Source of the DNA: Alphaproteobacteria bacterium | Lineage (GTDB): Bacteria > Pseudomonadota > Alphaproteobacteria > Micavibrionales > Micavibrionaceae | Reading direction: 5' to 3' | DNA: 64,000 nucleotides | NCBI GenBank assembly: GCA_016794145.1 | Contig: JAEUKP010000010.1 | Span: 62,001-126,000 of the forward strand | Shown: piece after piece, positions 16,791-26,601 of the stretch | Numbering within the stretch: position 1 is the stretch's first letter | Layout of the letters: the number at the start of each line of letters is the position of its first letter | Position numbers and translations under genes: made by a program | Notes under the pieces: generated by a model | Told to the model about the DNA's origin: nothing | The model's input: the letters and a program-made list of their open reading frames with translations, nothing else | Databases searched by the model: none

Positions 16791-18140
16791 ATGTCAAATA
16801 CATCATCAAATACATCAAAACAGCTTTCAGTCCCCAAAATCGGCGTTGTGTCCCTTGGTTGCCCAAAGGCGCTGGTTGATTCCGAACGTATTATGACCCA
16901 GTTGCGGAGCGAGGGTTATCAATTTACCGGAACCCATGACGAGGCGGATGTTGTTATTGTCAATACCTGTGGCTTTCTAGATAGTGCGAAAGAAGAGTCT
17001 CTGGCCGCCATTGGTCAAGCTATGAAAGAAAACGGGCGGGTTATTGTGACAGGATGTATGGGTGCAGAACCAGAGCAAATTACAACAAAATACCCCAACA
17101 TCATGGCCATTACAGGCCCGCAGCAATATGAAACGGTGGTCGAGGCTGTTCATACTGCGGCACCGCCTGTGTCAGACCCATTTATGGATTTGATCCCAGA
17201 GGGGGGATTAAAATTAACGCCCCGCCACTATGCGTATTTGAAAATTTCAGAAGGTTGTAATAACCGGTGCACTTTCTGTATCATTCCCAAATTGCGCGGA
17301 GACCTTGTTTCAAGGCCCATTCATCATGTCATGTTTGAGGCAGAGAAATTGGTCGCGGCAGGAGTGAAAGAAATTTTGTTGATTTCCCAGGACACTTCAG
17401 CCTATGGGGTCGACTTGAAATATGCCGAATATCCATGGAAAGGAGAACGGCGTCAGACCAGATTTTATGACCTTTGTAAAGCAATGGGAGAATTGGGTAT
17501 TTGGACACGGCTCCATTATGTGTATCCGTATCCGCACGTAGATGATGTCATCCCATTGATGGCAGATGGAAAAATTTTACCTTATCTTGATATTCCGTTC
17601 CAACATGCAAGCCCTCGTGTCTTAAAGGCCATGAAACGCCCAGGGAATCAGGAAAAAACATTGGATCGTATCCGGAAATGGCGTGAAATTTGTCCCGATC
17701 TCACCATTCGTTCAACGTTTATTGTTGGATTTCCGGGTGAGACAGAGGAAGATTTCGAATATATGTTGGAATGGATGCAAGAAGCGCAGATTGATCGTGC
17801 AGGATGTTTTAAATACGAAAACGTTGCCGGAGCACCATCGCGTGATTTGGAGGATCATGTTCATGAAGAGGTCAAGCAAGAGCGCTGGGAGCGTTTTATG
17901 GAGATCCAGCGACAGATTTCAGAAACCAAACAACACGCTAAAATCGGAAAAACATTGGACGTCATCATTGATGAAGTGGATGGTGAGGGCGGCGCCGATG
18001 CCCGCTCTAAAGCTGATGCACCTGAGATTGATGGAAAAGTTTTGTTGCGCGATCTTCCATCTGGCATCCAGCCCGGCGATATTATCCCTGTGCGCGTTGA
18101 AGATGCGGATGATTATGATTTATTTGCAGTGCCCGTATAA
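16791..18140 (+). CDS. rimO: Ribosomal protein S12 methylthiotransferase
   Basis: RimO is a radical-SAM enzyme that adds a methylthio group to the conserved Asp of ribosomal protein S12. The N-terminal UPF0004 domain starts [17 protein letters not shown]; the radical-SAM cysteines are C156, C160 and C163 in [20 protein letters not shown]; a C-terminal TRAM domain follows. These residues separate RimO from the tRNA enzyme MiaB. I chose the ATG at 16791 with GAGG just upstream; the frame could reach a TTG at 16755. The length of 449 residues is usual. It reads toward the ilv leader region and may share its upstream promoter. Confidence 0.96.
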   Translation: MSNTSSNTSKQLSVPKIGVVSLGCPKALVDSERIMTQLRSEGYQFTGTHDEADVVIVNTCGFLDSAKEESLAAIGQAMKENGRVIVTGCMGAEPEQITTKYPNIMAITGPQQYETVVEAVHTAAPPVSDPFMDLIPEGGLKLTPRHYAYLKISEGCNNRCTFCIIPKLRGDLVSRPIHHVMFEAEKLVAAGVKEILLISQDTSAYGVDLKYAEYPWKGERRQTRFYDLCKAMGELGIWTRLHYVYPYPHVDDVIPLMADGKILPYLDIPFQHASPRVLKAMKRPGNQEKTLDRIRKWREICPDLTIRSTFIVGFPGETEEDFEYMLEWMQEAQIDRAGCFKYENVAGAPSRDLEDHVHEEVKQERWERFMEIQRQISETKQHAKIGKTLDVIIDEVDGEGGADARSKADAPEIDGKVLLRDLPSGIQPGDIIPVRVEDADDYDLFAVPV

Positions 18141-18197
18141 AAAATTTGTAAAAAATTGTAAATCTTAAAATTATTATTGTTGCAAAGTGGTTTAAAA

Positions 18198-18320
18198 ATG
18201 CGTAACAATAAAACCATGTCAAATAATGTCTTGCAATTTTATACCTTCAAGCCCGCGGTAATTATTGTGGTGGGTCTTGTCGTGCTCCTTATCGGCGCGG
18301 CGTTGCGGGGTATGGCTTAA
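18198..18320 (+). CDS. Leader peptide of the ilv operon, 40 residues
   Basis: A 40-codon frame lies just before ilvB. Residues 21-32 read VIIVVGLVVLLI: 11 of 12 are Val, Ile or Leu, the products of the downstream pathway. This is the composition of the ivbL and ilvL leader peptides of enterobacteria, which sense charged branched-chain tRNAs by ribosome stalling. The stop codon lies 23 bases before the 5' arm of an intrinsic terminator. The start is the ATG at 18198 with AAGTGG about 9 bases upstream; an ATG at 18216 is an alternative. A small one-pass membrane protein could have a similar sequence, but the position favours a leader. Confidence 0.7.
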   Translation: MRNNKTMSNNVLQFYTFKPAVIIVVGLVVLLIGAALRGMA

Positions 18321-18372
18321 AAAGCTTTGATTGAAACCGTAGCGCCCCGATCGAAAGATACGGGGCTTTTTT
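18306..18372 (+). promoter_or_regulatory. Transcription attenuator upstream of ilvB
   Basis: The terminator form pairs GCCCCG (18344-18349) with CGGGGC (18361-18366), extended by ATC/GAT inside, and is followed by six T residues (18367-18372). In the alternative form CGGGGT (18306-18311), in the last codons of the leader peptide, pairs with the same 18344-18349 arm and would block the terminator. A ribosome stalled at the Val/Ile/Leu codons (18258-18293) leaves 18306-18311 free; one reaching the stop covers it. The logic therefore fits attenuation by branched-chain amino acid supply. Confidence 0.65.
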
Positions 18373-18386
18373 ATGAGGAAAATAGA

Positions 18387-20231
18387 ATGGCATCATCAAC
18401 ATCACGTGCAAAACCAAAGATGAATTTGGTTCAAGAGGTTCCCTCCTCTCCACAAGAGAAACAAAAAGACGCAGAAAATGTGTTTGGTAAAAAGACTCTA
18501 ACTGGTGCAGAAATTGTCATTCAAGCTCTGGTTGATAATGGCGTTGATACAATTTTCGGATATCCCGGTGGCGCCGTTTTGCCTATTTATGATGCCCTGT
18601 TCCAGCAAAAGAAAATTCGGCATATTTTGGTGCGTCATGAACAAGCCGCATTGCATGCCGCCGAAGGATATGCTCGATCTACAGGAAAAGTTGGTTGCGC
18701 CTTGGTTACATCAGGCCCCGGCGCCACAAATGCTGTTACAGGCTTGACAGATGCATTGCTTGATTCCGTTCCGGTTGTTTGCATTACCGGTCAGGTTCCC
18801 ACTTTCTTGATCGGAACGGATGCGTTCCAGGAAGCTGATACAACCGGCATTACGCGTCATTGTACAAAACAGAATTATCTGGTTCGTGATGTTCATAAAC
18901 TCTCCTCCATCATTCATGAAGCTTTTCATGTTTCCAAATCCGGTCGTCCCGGCCCCGTCGTTATCGACTTGCCAAAAGATATTCAATTTGCTCCGGGTTC
19001 ATACACCCCGCCCGTAAAAACAGATTTAACCCGTTATCAACCGCGCACCATGCCCGATATGTCGAAGATCGAAGCGGCAGTTGAGATGATTGCGAATGCC
19101 AAAAAACCAATCTTCTATACTGGCGGCGGGGTTATCAATGCGGGGGCAGAAGCCGCAAAGCTTTTGACGGAATTCGTGCGCATGACGGGATATCCATGCA
19201 CATCAACTTTGATGGGGCTTGGGGCATACCCGATGACAGATTCCCAACATTTGGGTATGCTCGGTATGCATGGTACTTTCGAAGCCAATTGGGCCATGCA
19301 TGATTGCGATGTCATGATCAATATCGGCGCACGCTTTGATGATCGTGTGACGGGACGTCTGGATGCCTTTTCTCCGGATTCCAGAAAGATACATATTGAT
19401 ATTGATGCAAGTTCAATTAATAAAATTGTTCGCGCAGATATTGGTATTGTGGCAGATGCAACCGAAGCCATTCGTGCGATGATTGCTGTATGGAAGAAAA
19501 AGAAATATACTCCGGATAAGTCTGCACTTAAATCATGGTGGAAAGAAATCGACACCTGGCGCAGCATCAAATGTTTGAATTACAGACAATCTGGTAAAAT
19601 TATTAAACCACAATATGCCTTGGAACGCTTACAGGCGGCGATTAACAAAGACAAGCGCGATTGCTTTATTACAACCGAGGTTGGCCAGCATCAGATGTGG
19701 GCAGCGCAGTTCCTGAAATTTGATAAGCCATGTCATTGGATGACATCTGGTGGTCTGGGGACGATGGGCTATGGATTTCCGGCTGCGATTGGAACTCAGC
19801 TTGCACATCCGGATGCGTTGGTCGTTGACGTTGCAGGTGATGCGTCGATCCTGATGAATATTCAGGAAATGTCGACAGCTGTTCAATATCACTTGCCTGT
19901 TAAAATATTTATTCTGAACAATCAATGGATGGGAATGGTCAAGCAATGGCAGGAACTATTGCATGGGGAGAGGTATTCCAGTTCTTATACTGAATCTCTG
20001 CCTGATTTCGTGAAATTGGCAGAGGCCTATGGCGGAATTGGGCTCCGCGCAGAAACCCCTGACGAGCTTGATAAAGTCATTGTAGAGATGATGAAGACAG
20101 ACCGTGTCACGATTGTTGATGTGTGCGTCGATCCGAAGGAAAATTGTTTTCCGATGATTCCATCTGGTAAAGCCCATAACGAGATGATCTTATCCCCCGA
20201 TGCCGAAAAATTTGATAAGACTTTGGTATAA
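18387..20231 (+). CDS. ilvB: Acetolactate synthase large subunit
   Basis: This ThDP- and FAD-dependent enzyme condenses pyruvate with pyruvate or 2-oxobutyrate, the first common step to Val, Leu and Ile. From the ATG at 18387 (GAGG 8 bases upstream, beyond the attenuator) it has 614 residues, including a Ser/Lys-rich N-terminal lead of about 40 that is unusual for a bacterial enzyme. FGYPGGAVLPIYDAL, the catalytic Glu in VRHEQAALHAAEGYAR and the ThDP motif GDASILMNIQEMSTAVQYHLPVKIFILNNQ are intact. A longer frame to 18327 would start within the terminator and is rejected. The small subunit follows after two inserted GNAT genes. Confidence 0.97.
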   Translation: MASSTSRAKPKMNLVQEVPSSPQEKQKDAENVFGKKTLTGAEIVIQALVDNGVDTIFGYPGGAVLPIYDALFQQKKIRHILVRHEQAALHAAEGYARSTGKVGCALVTSGPGATNAVTGLTDALLDSVPVVCITGQVPTFLIGTDAFQEADTTGITRHCTKQNYLVRDVHKLSSIIHEAFHVSKSGRPGPVVIDLPKDIQFAPGSYTPPVKTDLTRYQPRTMPDMSKIEAAVEMIANAKKPIFYTGGGVINAGAEAAKLLTEFVRMTGYPCTSTLMGLGAYPMTDSQHLGMLGMHGTFEANWAMHDCDVMINIGARFDDRVTGRLDAFSPDSRKIHIDIDASSINKIVRADIGIVADATEAIRAMIAVWKKKKYTPDKSALKSWWKEIDTWRSIKCLNYRQSGKIIKPQYALERLQAAINKDKRDCFITTEVGQHQMWAAQFLKFDKPCHWMTSGGLGTMGYGFPAAIGTQLAHPDALVVDVAGDASILMNIQEMSTAVQYHLPVKIFILNNQWMGMVKQWQELLHGERYSSSYTESLPDFVKLAEAYGGIGLRAETPDELDKVIVEMMKTDRVTIVDVCVDPKENCFPMIPSGKAHNEMILSPDAEKFDKTLV

Positions 20232-20275
20232 ATTTTCTACTGTCATTTCCTGAATTTTTGTTAAAGAAAATTATA

Positions 20276-20320
20276 GAGGAATGCATGAAGAGTCACTATT
20301 CTGGAATGCTATGCATCCTC
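20276..20320 (+). repeat. Inverted repeat between ilvB and the first GNAT gene
   Basis: GAGGAATGCAT (20276-20286) and ATGCATCCTC (20311-20320) are complementary except for one bulge, around a 24-base loop. No T run follows, so it is not a standard terminator. It could stabilise the ilvB 3' end, or mark an insertion boundary of the GNAT genes. Confidence 0.5.
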
Positions 20321-20358
20321 GCAATTACAGATGAATGGATTAAAGGAAAGAAGAAAGA

Positions 20359-20856
20359 ATGAACAGAAAATTCGGAAACATAGTTGTAAGAGATGCTCAT
20401 GAACGTGATACTTTATCTGTGATTCGAGTGCATTTCGATTCCGTTCATTATGTTGCCTCTAAAGATTATCCTATTGAGATTTTGGATGAATGGTCACCTC
20501 CGGTTTCTGAAGAAAGGATAAAAAAATTTCTTATCAATGGTGCAGATGTCAAGTTGGTTGCTGAACTGAACGGAGATATTGTTGGATTTGGTGAATTATT
20601 GACTAAAAAAAATCAGTTAGGTGCTGTTTATGTTTCTTCCTCTGCGATAGGACAAGGGATTGGAAGAACAATTGTGATGTGCTTAGAGGAAATTGCAAAG
20701 CAAAAAGGGGTTCCTTTTTTGCAGATGGAGAGCTCTGTAACGGCATCACCTTTTTATCAAAAAATTGGTTATCAAGTTCTTGCTCATGGTGTGCACGTAC
20801 TTGATAGTGGACAAACAATGAGTTGTGTCAAAATGCGAAAAGATTTTTTGGTATAA
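20359..20856 (+). CDS. GNAT-family N-acetyltransferase
   Basis: This 165-residue protein has the GNAT fold: an early VRDAHERDTLSVIRVHFDSVHY segment, the central strand ELNGDIVGFGELL, and the acetyl-CoA loop in VSSSAIGQGIGRTIVMCLEEIA near residue 100, followed by the FYQKIGYQVL motif. The substrate is unknown. AAGGAAAG precedes the ATG. It lies inside the ilv operon between ilvB and ilvH, is more AT-rich than ilvB, and is followed by a second GNAT gene after 2 bases. Both look like later insertions into the operon. Confidence 0.85.
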   Translation: MNRKFGNIVVRDAHERDTLSVIRVHFDSVHYVASKDYPIEILDEWSPPVSEERIKKFLINGADVKLVAELNGDIVGFGELLTKKNQLGAVYVSSSAIGQGIGRTIVMCLEEIAKQKGVPFLQMESSVTASPFYQKIGYQVLAHGVHVLDSGQTMSCVKMRKDFLV

Positions 20857-20858
20857 TA

Positions 20859-21293
20859 ATGAAATACATTACTCGTAGTGCCAGTGAACATGAAAAATTT
20901 TGGTTGGATCAGCTTCGTCGCGAAGTTTATCATGACGTGTTTCTTGCAACATGGGGCGCTTGGGATGAAGCAAGGCATAACAGGCATTTTTTGTCTTCTT
21001 GGGAGATGGGAAATATAAAAATTATTGAGTTAGATGGAAAACCTGTAGGAATGTTACAGGTCTTTGATTTAGAGAAACAAATTGAAATTGAAGAGATACA
21101 AATTGCACCAATTTATCAAAGGCAAGGTTTGGCTACGGCGATTATAAAAGACATTTTAACAGATGCTCAGAAACGTGATAAAAAGGTGGCTCTTTCTACG
21201 GGACTTAAAAATTTGGGAGCCTTGAAACTTTATAAAAAACTTGGTTTCATTGAAACACGGCGCACAGATTCGAAAGTTTATTTGGATAAATAG
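20859..21293 (+). CDS. GNAT-family N-acetyltransferase
   Basis: The ATG at 20859 comes 2 bases after the previous stop, so translation is coupled; the longer frame to 20823 overlaps the first GNAT gene without need. The 144-residue protein carries the acetyl-CoA-binding loop IAPIYQRQGLATAIIKDIL near residue 85 and the closing LGALKLYKKLGFIET motif. The N-terminal part (FWLDQLRREVYHDVFLATWGAWDEARH) resembles the GNAT group with YJDJ- or phage-type histidine/tryptophan motifs. The substrate is unknown. The next gene, ilvH, starts 17 bases after its stop. Confidence 0.85.
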   Translation: MKYITRSASEHEKFWLDQLRREVYHDVFLATWGAWDEARHNRHFLSSWEMGNIKIIELDGKPVGMLQVFDLEKQIEIEEIQIAPIYQRQGLATAIIKDILTDAQKRDKKVALSTGLKNLGALKLYKKLGFIETRRTDSKVYLDK

Positions 21294-21310
21294 TATGGTA
21301 AGGATAAGAA

Positions 21311-21868
21311 ATGACGCGTAAATCTCTTCAAGACAAAATCAGTGTCTATGGTGCGGCACCTGTATCGGACCCTATTCAATCACATACACTTGCCGTTATT
21401 GTTGATAATGAACCAGGTGTATTGGCCCGTGTTGTTGGATTGTTCACAGGTCGGGGATATAATATTGAAAGTCTGACAGTCGCTGAAACAGACCATGATA
21501 AAAAATTATCCCGCATCACAATTCTTTGTTCCGGAACCGTTCATGTAATTGAACAAATTCATCACCAACTTGAACGTCTTGTTCCTGTTCATTATGTCTC
21601 TAACCTAACTCTTGAGGGTCCACATATTGAACGCGAGCTTGCATTGATGAAAGTTGTCGGCAAGAAAGAAAAACGAATTGAAGCCTTACAAATTGCTGAA
21701 AGTTTCCGCGCGAAGTCAGTTGATACGACGTTGGATAGTTTCGTGTTTGAATTAACCGGATCACCCGAGAAAATTGATGCGTTTATTGACCTGATGCGCC
21801 CGCTTGGCTTGGTTGAAGTATCACGTACAGGAATCGCAGCAATGGCCCGCGGTCGAGATGGTATTTAA
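21311..21868 (+). CDS. ilvH: Acetolactate synthase small (regulatory) subunit
   Basis: IlvH stimulates the large subunit and confers valine feedback. The N-terminal ACT domain is HTLAVIVDNEPGVLARVVGLFTGRGYNIESLTVAET near residue 28-62; the second domain includes ERELALMKV and the end SRTGIAAMARG. At 185 residues it is a long-type small subunit. AAGGA precedes the ATG. It is separated from ilvB by the two GNAT genes, while ilvC follows after 25 bases. Confidence 0.96.
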   Translation: MTRKSLQDKISVYGAAPVSDPIQSHTLAVIVDNEPGVLARVVGLFTGRGYNIESLTVAETDHDKKLSRITILCSGTVHVIEQIHHQLERLVPVHYVSNLTLEGPHIERELALMKVVGKKEKRIEALQIAESFRAKSVDTTLDSFVFELTGSPEKIDAFIDLMRPLGLVEVSRTGIAAMARGRDGI

Positions 21869-21890
21869 AATAACATAAAGGAGAACTTGA

Positions 21891-22913
<1,023 letters not shown>

Positions 22914-22927
22914 TCTCTTTTTGTGGC

Positions 22928-22953
22928 AAAAACCCCCGCTTATGCGGGGGTTT
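22928..22953 (+). terminator. Intrinsic terminator of the ilv operon
   Basis: AAAACCCCCGC and GCGGGGGTTT form an 8-base-pair GC-rich stem around TTAT, 15 bases after ilvC. Confidence 0.9.
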
Positions 22954-23189
22954 ATAGATGAGATATTGCAGATCAGCTTGTTTTCTTTCTACGTCTCAAA
23001 GAAATTTGAAAAGCCTCGGGAGAGCATAGAACGCAGATGGAAATATCCCTTCTATCTCATTTGCGACAAATGTATTAAATTGTTCTTTAAATGATTCAGA
23101 TTACTATATTCTCTGTATTTTCTGTTCGTTTCCGCTTATATTCCAGAAGAACTAGAAATATCGTCTGATACAAGAAGGAAATCAAAATT

Positions 23190-24062
23190 ATGTGGTTCAT
23201 ATGGGCCGTTTTGGCAAGTCTTTGCGCTGCAGCATTGGCAGAGTCTAACCGGATTTTCAAATTAAATGCACAAATGTTAAATGCGTGGAGATCAACCATT
23301 GCGGTTCTTTTAATGTCCCCTGCTATCCCTTATATGAAATGGCCCGAATCTAAAGGTTTCTATGCAGTTGCAATTTTAGACGGGATCGTAACCGCTATCG
23401 GTATGGTCATGTTTTTTTATCTGGCGGCCCGTAAAACAGGACGTGTTTCCTCAATGGTTTTACCTATGGCTGCTTTTTCTGCCTATATGACATGGTGGAT
23501 GATGAAGCCTGAACTGCGCCCGGATCTTCTTGAGAATCCTTTGCAGGTTCTGATAGCAGTCGTATCGTTTACATTGGTTTGTATTGCGTTTCAAAAACTA
23601 CGCGATAATGATTCGAGCCTTGATAGTTTTATTGTTGTTTTGCCAGTTGGACTATCTTTTGGTGTGATTGATGCAATGACGAAAGGTGTATTGTCGGAAG
23701 ATCATAACGTATATCATATCATTCTGTCTTATACATTTTTGTCCCTTGTTGCTTGTGCTATTGCTGCATGGATTGCTGCAATTCCAACCCCCCTTGGAGG
23801 TCGGCCGACAAAATTTTGGGACAAAAATCTTTTGTGGGGAAGTTTCTGGTGCGGTTTGTGGACAGTCGGGATGATGTTGACCAGTGTCTTTGCTTTGTCT
23901 TCTGCTCCCAACCCTTCTCTGCCTAGCTTAATTCTGACCCTCACGCCGCTTTGGCTTTTTGGATTGAATTACCTGAGAAAGGTAGATGATGATGTTTCTA
24001 TTCCCGCAAGCTTATTGATTCTCGCGGGCTCAGCCGGATTGCTGGTTTCAACGCTTTGGTAG
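23190..24062 (+). CDS. EamA/DMT-superfamily membrane transporter
   Basis: This 290-residue protein is built of about ten hydrophobic segments in two halves, the pattern of the drug/metabolite transporter superfamily (EamA). The first half contains GIVTAIGMVMFFYLAARKTGRVSSMVLPMAA and the second SFWCGLWTVGMMLTSVFALSSAPNPSLPSLILTLTPLW, the equivalent positions of the internal repeat. It sits in the inner membrane; the substrate is unknown. AAGGAAATC precedes the ATG. Its 3' end overlaps the convergent M48 protease gene by 15 bases. Confidence 0.8.
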   Translation: MWFIWAVLASLCAAALAESNRIFKLNAQMLNAWRSTIAVLLMSPAIPYMKWPESKGFYAVAILDGIVTAIGMVMFFYLAARKTGRVSSMVLPMAAFSAYMTWWMMKPELRPDLLENPLQVLIAVVSFTLVCIAFQKLRDNDSSLDSFIVVLPVGLSFGVIDAMTKGVLSEDHNVYHIILSYTFLSLVACAIAAWIAAIPTPLGGRPTKFWDKNLLWGSFWCGLWTVGMMLTSVFALSSAPNPSLPSLILTLTPLWLFGLNYLRKVDDDVSIPASLLILAGSAGLLVSTLW

Positions 24063-25175
24063 GGAAAGACAGGCATTCTTTAATTCTAGAAACTGATCTT
24101 TCGTTAATGAATTCGTGGACGTTATACGTGATTTTTGTGCGTAGATCTGGATTCGTTTGATACGTTCTTTTGTATCCGGGTGGGTTGATAGAAACTCAAG
24201 GTATTGAGAGTAAGACCCAAGAAAATCAGATTGCTCCTCCTTATCTATTTTGGATAGGAAGGATGATAGGCCCTGAGGCGAATATCCTGCTTTCACGAGT
24301 AATGAGGCCCCATACGCATCCGCCGCGAATTCTTTCTGGCGTGAGTAATCCATTGTTTGCATGAAAGATGCAAACTCTGCCAAGTCGCCATAAGAGTTTG
24401 AAGAGCTGATCAAACTAATGATCACTCGAACTCCCTGCGATTCGATAAATGCTTGCAGTGAATCGCGTTTCACCATATGCCCCATTTCATGGGCCATCAC
24501 ACCTGCAATCTCATTTTCAGATGTTGAGTCATTTAGAAATCCACTTAGGATCGCAATCCTGTTTCCTGGAAGGCTAAATGCATTGGGGGATGTAGAGTGA
24601 AATAGATAAATCTCGGGCACTGTATCTTTTATACCAGTTGCAGCGCTTAATCGCTTTGTGATTTTCTGAAGGTCAGCAAGAGCTTTGGGATCATTACATG
24701 GTTTAAACTCTGTTTTCAGTTCTTCAATCAAAAGATCACTTAATCTGATCTCAAAAGATTTTGGAACCAGATAGGTTACCCAGTTCGAAATATATCTGAT
24801 GGCCGGGAATAGAATGAAACCTACCCCAACTGCACAAATTGCCATCAGCAGTAGATGCCTGTAATGGACTGGGATGATAAAACTTGCTTGATGGCGTTGC
24901 CGTAATCTTTTGCGGATTCTTTCAAACAGTTGTTTTTGATATATGATTAAAGATGCATCCGGGTTGTCTTTGTGCCCGAAGGTGCCGCCTAGACCATCCG
25001 TCCAATCTTCTTTGACAAAGATTTTTGGATAAGACCATGTTGCCAGCGTCGCAAGAGACGAATCATTAGAAAGAATGATAAAAGAATGATCCCCGATCGA
25101 TAGGCTGACATCGCGTTTTTGCGATGTCATACCATCAAGATAACAGGCTAGGGACATTTTTTGTTCATGCCTCAT
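24048..25175 (-). CDS. M48-family membrane-associated zinc metallopeptidase
   Basis: The HExxH zinc motif is HEMGH at residues 229-233, with the third ligand in QKEFAADAYGASLL about 55 residues later. One hydrophobic segment near residues 108-128 should anchor the protein, with the protease domain outside the cytoplasm. The first 100 residues are polar and unusual, with no signal peptide. The 375-residue protein resembles the YfgC/LoiP-like group of envelope proteases. It follows the DUF898 gene by 28 bases; a DUF898 protein next to an M48 protease recurs in proteobacteria and suggests a functional pair. The 3' end overlaps the DMT transporter gene. Confidence 0.9.
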   Translation of the reverse strand: MRHEQKMSLACYLDGMTSQKRDVSLSIGDHSFIILSNDSSLATLATWSYPKIFVKEDWTDGLGGTFGHKDNPDASLIIYQKQLFERIRKRLRQRHQASFIIPVHYRHLLLMAICAVGVGFILFPAIRYISNWVTYLVPKSFEIRLSDLLIEELKTEFKPCNDPKALADLQKITKRLSAATGIKDTVPEIYLFHSTSPNAFSLPGNRIAILSGFLNDSTSENEIAGVMAHEMGHMVKRDSLQAFIESQGVRVIISLISSSNSYGDLAEFASFMQTMDYSRQKEFAADAYGASLLVKAGYSPQGLSSFLSKIDKEEQSDFLGSYSQYLEFLSTHPDTKERIKRIQIYAQKSRITSTNSLTKDQFLELKNACLSLPKR

Positions 25176-25203
25176 AGATAGATTTTACCTCAGTGCTTCT
25201 GTT

Positions 25204-26427
25204 CTAAACTCCCATATCGAAACCGACATCTGCAGCCAGCGCATCGCCCATTCCTGATTTCTCTTGGAGTGCTTTTTGTGCAGCTATCAGCTCTTTAATA
25301 TCGCCACCGATCCGGATATTCTGGATATAGTAACGAAGAGTCCTATGCGCAGCAATTGGCTTCCCGATTCCAAGTGTTATCAGAATAATAAGAATATTTA
25401 CAATATAGAGCTTAAGCAAGCCTGCGCCGGTGATATCTATTTTGAAACGAAGATTTCCTAGGCGAAGACCATAAAATTTTTCATGCCATAACGCCGCGTG
25501 ATACCACATGCGTGAGAGCAAACCTAGCCCGATCCCCAGATAGAAGAAAACGAAGCCGAGAATCATAGAACCAGGTATTTCGGGTTTTCCTTGAGATGTT
25601 GATGTCGGATCAACCTGTGTTGGAGAATATTCTCCATTTGTGCCTACCGGGTCTGTAACTGATCCAGAAATCGAACCGGAGTTTATTTCTTTTTGTTTTT
25701 CAATCTTGGCATTGACGTGCCCACTGCTATCAATAATAGCTACAGTGATCATTGATCCGAAGGAAAAAAGAAAACAAACAATCAAGATTGACAAAGTCTT
25801 AAGATGAATTTTTCTAAGCTTTGTATGGTCGCCTTTGTAGGAGAAACTGAGATCGCCATACGACATATGATTCGCAATGTAGGACCACAACAGAATATCC
25901 GATTGGGGAATCTTGACCCCGAATGTTATAATGTTTATCAGTGTTCTTTTGAGAGAGAGAAGAAAATATTCTTTGATGCTCCCCCCCAGATGAAAGCGAA
26001 TCCCACGCCACTTTGTTCTGGATAGTCGATAGCGTAACGCAAGATATAGCGCGATCGATACAATAGATAAAAGCAAAAGCATCCCGATGATATTGACGAC
26101 AGGAATGTAGAGGATAATAACAATGGGAAGGAATATAAGTATGGCCTTCAACCATCCATACAGAAGTTCTTTCCCTGTACCTGTATATTCGAAACGATCC
26201 TCGGAAATAGAGATATGAGATGTCATATATTTCCTGATTCTGGTTTTTCCCCAGAAGGAATAAATACCTAATGTCAGAACGTTCATTAGCAAATTCATGA
26301 TATGCAGCCGCAAAATTTTGCCAGCGCGCCCATAATAAGCCATTCTTGTGACTGGAACTTTCCCTGCGGGTTTGACCGAGGGGGAGACAGATAACGTATC
26401 ATCTGTTGATAAATTTGAGGAATCCAT
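25204..26427 (-). CDS. DUF898 (YjgN-like) integral membrane protein
   Basis: This protein of about 407 residues carries repeated DUF898 units: a conserved NLLMNVLTLGIYSFWGKTRIRKYMTSH block appears near residue 45, a variant SLKRTLINIITFGVKIP later, and a third near the C terminus (KLYIVNILIILITLGIGKPIAAHRTLRYY). Several membrane segments lie between them. The function is unknown. I chose the ATG at 26427; the open frame begins with a TTG three codons earlier. It is cotranscribed with the M48 protease gene downstream. Confidence 0.85.
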   Translation of the reverse strand: MDSSNLSTDDTLSVSPSVKPAGKVPVTRMAYYGRAGKILRLHIMNLLMNVLTLGIYSFWGKTRIRKYMTSHISISEDRFEYTGTGKELLYGWLKAILIFLPIVIILYIPVVNIIGMLLLLSIVSIALYLALRYRLSRTKWRGIRFHLGGSIKEYFLLSLKRTLINIITFGVKIPQSDILLWSYIANHMSYGDLSFSYKGDHTKLRKIHLKTLSILIVCFLFSFGSMITVAIIDSSGHVNAKIEKQKEINSGSISGSVTDPVGTNGEYSPTQVDPTSTSQGKPEIPGSMILGFVFFYLGIGLGLLSRMWYHAALWHEKFYGLRLGNLRFKIDITGAGLLKLYIVNILIILITLGIGKPIAAHRTLRYYIQNIRIGGDIKELIAAQKALQEKSGMGDALAADVGFDMGV

Positions 26428-26601
26428 GTGTATCAATCCGTGATGAGAGGTGTGATAAAAAGATAAGAGTTTTTATAAATACATCCGGTTAGATTATCTA
26501 AAATTCATTAATGATATATTAAGCAAAATCTTGCGAGAATCGGTTCACCTTGGTAGTATGTTATTCATAAAATTCATCTTTTACCTCTTTTTTTGATCCC
26601 C

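Noticed and set aside
18327..18386. A longer IlvB starting at a TTG at 18327
   Set aside because: The extension would run through the intrinsic terminator; the ATG at 18387 has its own ribosome binding site directly after it.
24418..24600. Short + strand frame inside the M48 protease gene
   Set aside because: It is the antisense of the HEMGH zinc-motif region and has no supporting feature.
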